DNA from: Halocafeteria seosinensis
Lineage: Eukaryota; Sar; Bigyra; Bicosoecida
Assembly: GCA_001687465.1 (NCBI GenBank)
Contig: LVLI01000937.1
Span: forward strand, 1-21,405
Reading direction: 5' to 3'
Length of the DNA: 21,405 nucleotides
Shown here: piece after piece, positions 17,634 through 21,405 of the stretch
How the letters are laid out: each line of letters opens with the position of its first letter
Position numbering within the stretch: the stretch's first letter is position 1
Notes under the pieces: model-generated
The model's database searches: none
What the model was told of the DNA's origin: nothing
The model's input: only the letters and a program-made list of their open reading frames with translations
Made by a program: the position numbers and the translations under genes

Positions 17634-19000
17634 GTACATTTCTCGGGCTCATGGAACAAGCAGGGGTGATGTCGGAGCCTAAATGCCAGCATCGATACCA
17701 TGGACTAAACCAACATCCTCTGTTTCCAAGGACCTGTCCTCACAGGAACATGGATACCTCGCTCCCTTTCTTCGGAACTCTTAAGTAGAGTCTTGGCAGA
17801 GTCAGAGTTCTAGGAAGAGCTCACAGAGCTCAACCGGCTGACAGAATATAATTAAATTGTCCTTCGAGGGACTCGTTGAAGCTTTTTGACTCGCAATTGA
17901 GCTTGATCCGGCGGTGATTGCAGTAGCTGAAAACGCAGAACCGGTAAAGATGGCTTCCATTGAGCACCCAGAGCTCAAGGTCCCATTTCTGAACGCTTTC
18001 ATAGTGATACAGATGGTCTCACACACCTTCTCATCTGCGAAAACTATCCGGTTAAACTTCCGAGGTGCCAAATCGATGTAGACACTCTATCTGTCTGTCT
18101 GGCAGCTAACTTAGTTAAACCGAAAAGCGACACGCTGAAAGCTCTCTCGGATAGCAGTCACTACAACGGCAGCGAACTTTGCAAGAGATGGTTCCTTTGG
18201 AGGCCGCAAATTTTCAGGAAACTTTGTCACTCGTAAATCCATAGTCTGTGTGATGGACATAGGCAAACTGTACACGGCGAGTGGCTGAGCGTGTCGTGTG
18301 TGTCCACGGCGATTAAGAACCGGCACACTCGTTTTCTTCATACTCAGCCTGCCTCATCTGATGGATCAATATACATTCTCGTTTGACGTCATAGAATCGA
18401 GAAGTCCCGAGAAATCGATGAGCGCAATAAGCCAAACTCCCGAAGCAACTCCTCCACTGCTGAGGTTAGTCAAACTCGAACGTTGCAGTAGCAGCTCTGC
18501 GTGCTTGCTTGCCCTAAGATTTGCGAAATAGACTCGACATGCTCCTAATTGCTCGAATGGACTGGGGAGCTTAGAAATCGACGGTCTACCGGTGAACTGG
18601 GTCGTGAAAACCCTTCCATGTTGGGCCAGCACTGCTTCAGGTCTGTAAACCAATGTTGTTGAGCCAGGTTTGGGTATATGCTGTTTGTAGCATGCTAAGA
18701 CCCCGCTTTGCCCAATGTCGAAGATGGAGTAGAGTATCCGGGAAACGACGTTCCCCTGCCGCGCTAGGCATTCGACCCTGCTGCCGCAAATGCACAATGC
18801 TGTAGGAAAACGAGTGACTCAGCCATGTATGTAGTGTACAATAGGTATGCTGTCTTCTGTCGACAATTGCTCATCGTGGAATCGTACATCGGTTGCTCCT
18901 TCAGAGACGGATCATAATATCGCTGCTTTACTTTCCTGTCACCTCGATGGATGGATGCAAGCATGGTTGGGTTGTGTAGGCGCTTCTCCATCCATACCGG
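17634..19000. repeat. Relic block R, copy 2
   Basis: Paralogous to 6170-7500 and partly to 10340-11560 (landmarks given there). It begins with CTCGGGCTCATGGAACAAGCAGG and ends around GCATGGTTGGGTTGTGTAGGCG, just before the gene at 19117. Here the matching part follows no GLUG repeats at all. The longest surviving minus-strand frame, 18366-18797, includes PSPFEQLGACRVYF and LIALIDFSGLLD and has no recognised family. Confidence 0.65.
17730..18075 (-). pseudogene. GLUG cap-domain relic with frameshift
   Basis: On the minus strand 18018-17920 reads LYHYESVQKWDLELWVLNGS, then a one-base frameshift into LPVLRFQLLQS. This is a clear remnant of the conserved cap domain. Lower coordinates match the Ser/Thr/Pro region of GLUG-4 (TTCGAGGGACTCGTTGAAGC versus TTGAAGGACTCATTGGAGC) and its 3' end (GAAGAGCTCACAGAGCTC). 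The repeats are absent. The frameshift is at the same site as in the relic at 6255-6600, so one dead copy was later duplicated. Confidence 0.75.
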
Positions 19001-19116
19001 TGGTGCGATACAATTGTAGCGTCTACGAAACAGGAGGGCTCCTTCAATGACACTACCACGCGCATTTATTGGTGATGTAATACTGTGGTTGTTGCATGTG
19101 TGAAGCCAAGAGCGAC

Positions 19117-21039
19117 TCAACGCCACGCAGCGTATACACTAGCTTCTTCTGCCATGGGATCGTGGCAAAAGTTTTTGCGAAAGTCAGAGGAGTCCGTGCT
19201 CACCGACGTCCGTTTTTGTGGCATACCTGGGATGCATTGAGATAACGTCCTCCTTTTCTGCTGCAGCGTGACAAGAAGTTGATCCAATTCCCACATATCC
19301 TGGTACTCTGACTTTGATTCGTCTTCTCCGGTTGTTATTGTTGTTGTTGTATCGGTACATGCAAGTCTCGCCAGCGGAGCATCTTGATCGGGAGGGATAG
19401 ATGGAAGACCGTATTCAGACTTGAGAGTACTAGCCATATCATTGATGGCGATTTGAATCCTTGAATTCCACAAAACACAATCGCAATACGTATCAATTAT
19501 GCTCAATACTGTGTCACAGCGGTAATGCACCAGCACCCCTTCAATAACATACGGGACATGCAAAATCTTACGGGCCAAAAATTGGACCAGTTGTGTGATA
19601 TGCTGCATGATCTCAAGAAAGAGCTGTGCGATTTCTCTACGTACACTTATTGTAATGTAAACTCTCTGAGACGTCGGCTCGGCCAACCTTGACATCATGC
19701 TTTGTCCGGCTTTTTGTATATCAACAAGTGAGCGTTTTTGTTGCTCAGAGGGTTCCTCCAACCATTCACGCACTGTATGGTCGACTTCTTCGAGTATGCT
19801 CAAGGCCTCTCTTAAATCGGTAGAAATACTGTCGCGTTCGGAACGTCGAATGCCATGAACTGATGAATGCAATTCCTTGCGAAACATCCAGGGCGACGAC
19901 TCAGACGTCGCTATGTCTGGTTCTTGAATTTGATGTAACGCTTGGTACCAATATTTTGTCAGTATTTGCTGTACCATCTCAACCATAAAGATTGGTTCGG
20001 TGAACCTGCCGTCCTCGCGCCCCAAGACTCTTTCAATGTAGCCGCAAAGGAATTGCACAATTTTCCTGGATGTGGCGAATATCTCAAACGCCCGAGAGGG
20101 GTTCTTTCGAAACTTAAGGGTGATGAATACAATAAGATTATAAAGATCCCGTTCATCCTGCAATAGTGTGCAGACGGCACGTGCCTTGTCTGATGAAATC
20201 GAACCAGAAGTAGCGTCATTGTTGACAGTTTTCATGCCTTCTTTCCACTCTTCATCATAGACGTAAAGCAAAGAGATAAAGCAGTCAAAGTGTTTATGAA
20301 ATCCTCCTGTGTAGTCATCATCGTCACTATCTCTTTCAACAAGGGGATCATCCTCCGGCCGGAACATAAGCCGCCATATACATCCACTTGCACCACTCTT
20401 TGTAAGCTCATTCCACAAAAAAGAATCTTGGGCATCTGGTCCACCGGTATCTGGATTCTGTGTGGCTTCAACTTTTAGTACGACATTATACAAGTAACTA
20501 GCGACTTTGAGAAAATATTCTAGTGTCATGTTGGACCGGGGGTCGTGCACTGGAGCCAAACTACAGTGTGAGCTACCCTCGAAGTCAAAGACCCATTGTA
20601 ATAGTTTGCGATGCTCCATCGGGTAGCTATCTCCGCAGATGTTTTGCATGTGGTGCTTCGGTACTTTATATTTGGTTGACAAGGGAGCCACTAACTCCTT
20701 CATAGAAAAGAACGAACTTCCACTTCTCGTCGGATTTGTCTTAAGGCAGAGGTTCTCAGGATTGAACAGTTCTCGCTGGTCTTTCGTGACTTTGGTGAAC
20801 TCAACATCATTTATGAGCCCAAGGTTATAGTCTTTGATCTCCTTTTCTGTGAAATGAAGAACGTGTACATCCCCTCCCACCTCAGCGACGCAATACAATT
20901 GCATCACTTCAGCCGTTCCCGTCACGGGGAACTTTACTCTGGCATACGCCAGTAGATTCGTGCCATTCGACAGCTCAAACCCTCCTCGGTACAGATCGAC
21001 AGGAGGTCCATCCTCAAAGTAGCACTCCTGATCAGCCAT
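19117..21039 (-). CDS. Conserved-looking intracellular protein of unknown family, 640 aa
   Basis: I do not recognise this protein. The preferred start is MADQECYF at 21039, in good context (G at -3, G at +4). An in-frame ATG at 21114 would add 25 residues rich in basic and Ser residues. The product has no signal peptide or membrane segment and looks soluble. Residues about 1-130 (counting from MADQ) look like a compact globular domain (YRGGFELSNGTNLLAYARV). An acidic run DSDDDDYTGG lies near 240. Residues about 280-540 are amphipathic and helix-rich, with Cys- and aromatic-containing stretches (FLCGYIERVLGRE, YCDCVLWNSRI). A Thr run TDTTTTITT near 563 is followed by a charged, probably disordered C-terminus. 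The gene is intronless over its length, is not part of the GLUG family, and differs from the decayed DNA beside it in having a long clean frame. Confidence 0.8.
   Translation of the reverse strand: MADQECYFEDGPPVDLYRGGFELSNGTNLLAYARVKFPVTGTAEVMQLYCVAEVGGDVHVLHFTEKEIKDYNLGLINDVEFTKVTKDQRELFNPENLCLKTNPTRSGSSFFSMKELVAPLSTKYKVPKHHMQNICGDSYPMEHRKLLQWVFDFEGSSHCSLAPVHDPRSNMTLEYFLKVASYLYNVVLKVEATQNPDTGGPDAQDSFLWNELTKSGASGCIWRLMFRPEDDPLVERDSDDDDYTGGFHKHFDCFISLLYVYDEEWKEGMKTVNNDATSGSISSDKARAVCTLLQDERDLYNLIVFITLKFRKNPSRAFEIFATSRKIVQFLCGYIERVLGREDGRFTEPIFMVEMVQQILTKYWYQALHQIQEPDIATSESSPWMFRKELHSSVHGIRRSERDSISTDLREALSILEEVDHTVREWLEEPSEQQKRSLVDIQKAGQSMMSRLAEPTSQRVYITISVRREIAQLFLEIMQHITQLVQFLARKILHVPYVIEGVLVHYRCDTVLSIIDTYCDCVLWNSRIQIAINDMASTLKSEYGLPSIPPDQDAPLARLACTDTTTTITTGEDESKSEYQDMWELDQLLVTLQQKRRTLSQCIPGMPQKRTSVSTDSSDFRKNFCHDPMAEEASVYAAWR
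19325..19350. repeat. (TTG)n short repeat inside the 19117-21039 gene
   Basis: A GTTATTGTTGTTGTTGTATC run codes the Thr-rich TDTTTTITT stretch of the protein on the minus strand. It is in frame and lies in a region predicted by eye to be disordered. Confidence 0.8.
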
Positions 21040-21405
21040 TGCTGAAGCGCGACGCGTGTTGCCCTTCCAGCTTTGACTCTTTGCTATACATACCAAGGCT
21101 ACTTTTGACGGCATCAAATGAGAATTAGGGCCAATACGCTTATTTGTACACCAATAGCTGTAAAAAGAACCATTTCAACGGGGTTGCACGTTCTTTGTGA
21201 AACATGGCTCCGCAAAAGTTCAACTTGCCAAGAAAGACACGAACTTCGTGAAACAGACGATCTTCGATTGCGCCTAAGCTGTTCGGTGCAGCGGAGCAAC
21301 TGCAGAATGCTGCGCAAGTGGTTGCATTTAGTAATGCCCAATACGGCGTATGATGGGAGGCGTAGCCTCGGCTAACGGGTACTTACTATAGTTGAAGTTG
21401 AATAC
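21040..21405. other. Upstream flank of the 640-aa gene
   Basis: This should contain the promoter and 5' leader of the minus-strand gene. Two overlapping open frames, 21114-21341 (minus) and 21118-21375 (plus), are antisense to each other, have no family features, and are not called. I see no clear TATA box or repeat. Confidence 0.5.

Noticed and set aside
21114-21341. Minus-strand frame just upstream of the 640-aa gene as an extra exon
   Set aside because: It contains no recognisable domain and no convincing splice pair, and the MADQ start at 21039 already has good context.

Overview
This window looks like nuclear DNA from a eukaryotic microalga, most likely a diatom or another stramenopile. 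It holds a spliced gene for a conserved eukaryotic translation factor, long intronless reading frames, roughly even base composition, and wide intergenic stretches full of decayed duplicates. The lineage call is inference; nothing here names a species.

Layout. The left edge (1-855, +) is the 3' part of the gene for eIF2-gamma, the GTP- and initiator-tRNA-binding subunit of eIF2, with one 259-bp GT-AG intron. From about 939 to 19,000 lies a multigene cluster, all on the minus strand. It encodes large secreted or surface proteins built on 31-residue GGI(T/C)G repeats, similar to GLUG-type beta-helix repeats. Three long members are present: GLUG-1 (1009-3714, 901 aa), GLUG-2 (7998-9590, 530 aa) and GLUG-3 (12676-15411, 911 aa as an open frame). 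A fourth is 5'-truncated (5126-6253). Eroded fragments of the same family's C-terminal region lie at 4815-5100, 6255-6600 and 17730-18075. GLUG-1 and GLUG-3 are alternate copies of one duplicated unit of about 3.3-3.5 kb (939-4480 and 12603-15885), which includes about 600-770 bp of upstream DNA. GLUG-2 shares that upstream DNA, but its gene lacks a roughly 345-residue N-terminal module. Between the genes are repeated relic blocks (6170-7500, 10340-11560, 17634-19000) and possible leucine-rich-repeat fragments (7555-7926, 11660-11790). The right edge (19117-21039, -) is a 640-residue intracellular protein of unknown family, probably a single-copy neighbour marking the end of the cluster.

How it fits together. 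Each intact GLUG protein has an ER-entry signal, an acidic Cys- and N-glycosylation-rich domain, six beta-helix-type repeats, a conserved cap domain ending in an LP-ILRFQL-like motif, a Ser/Thr/Pro stalk and a short conserved basic tail. I infer a cell-surface or extracellular-matrix protein family diversifying by tandem duplication, change in stalk repeat number, gain or loss of the N-terminal module, and pseudogene formation. The most notable points are the N-terminal module difference, the loss of both conserved start codons in GLUG-3, and a second reading frame conserved over the 3' ends of GLUG-1 and GLUG-3.
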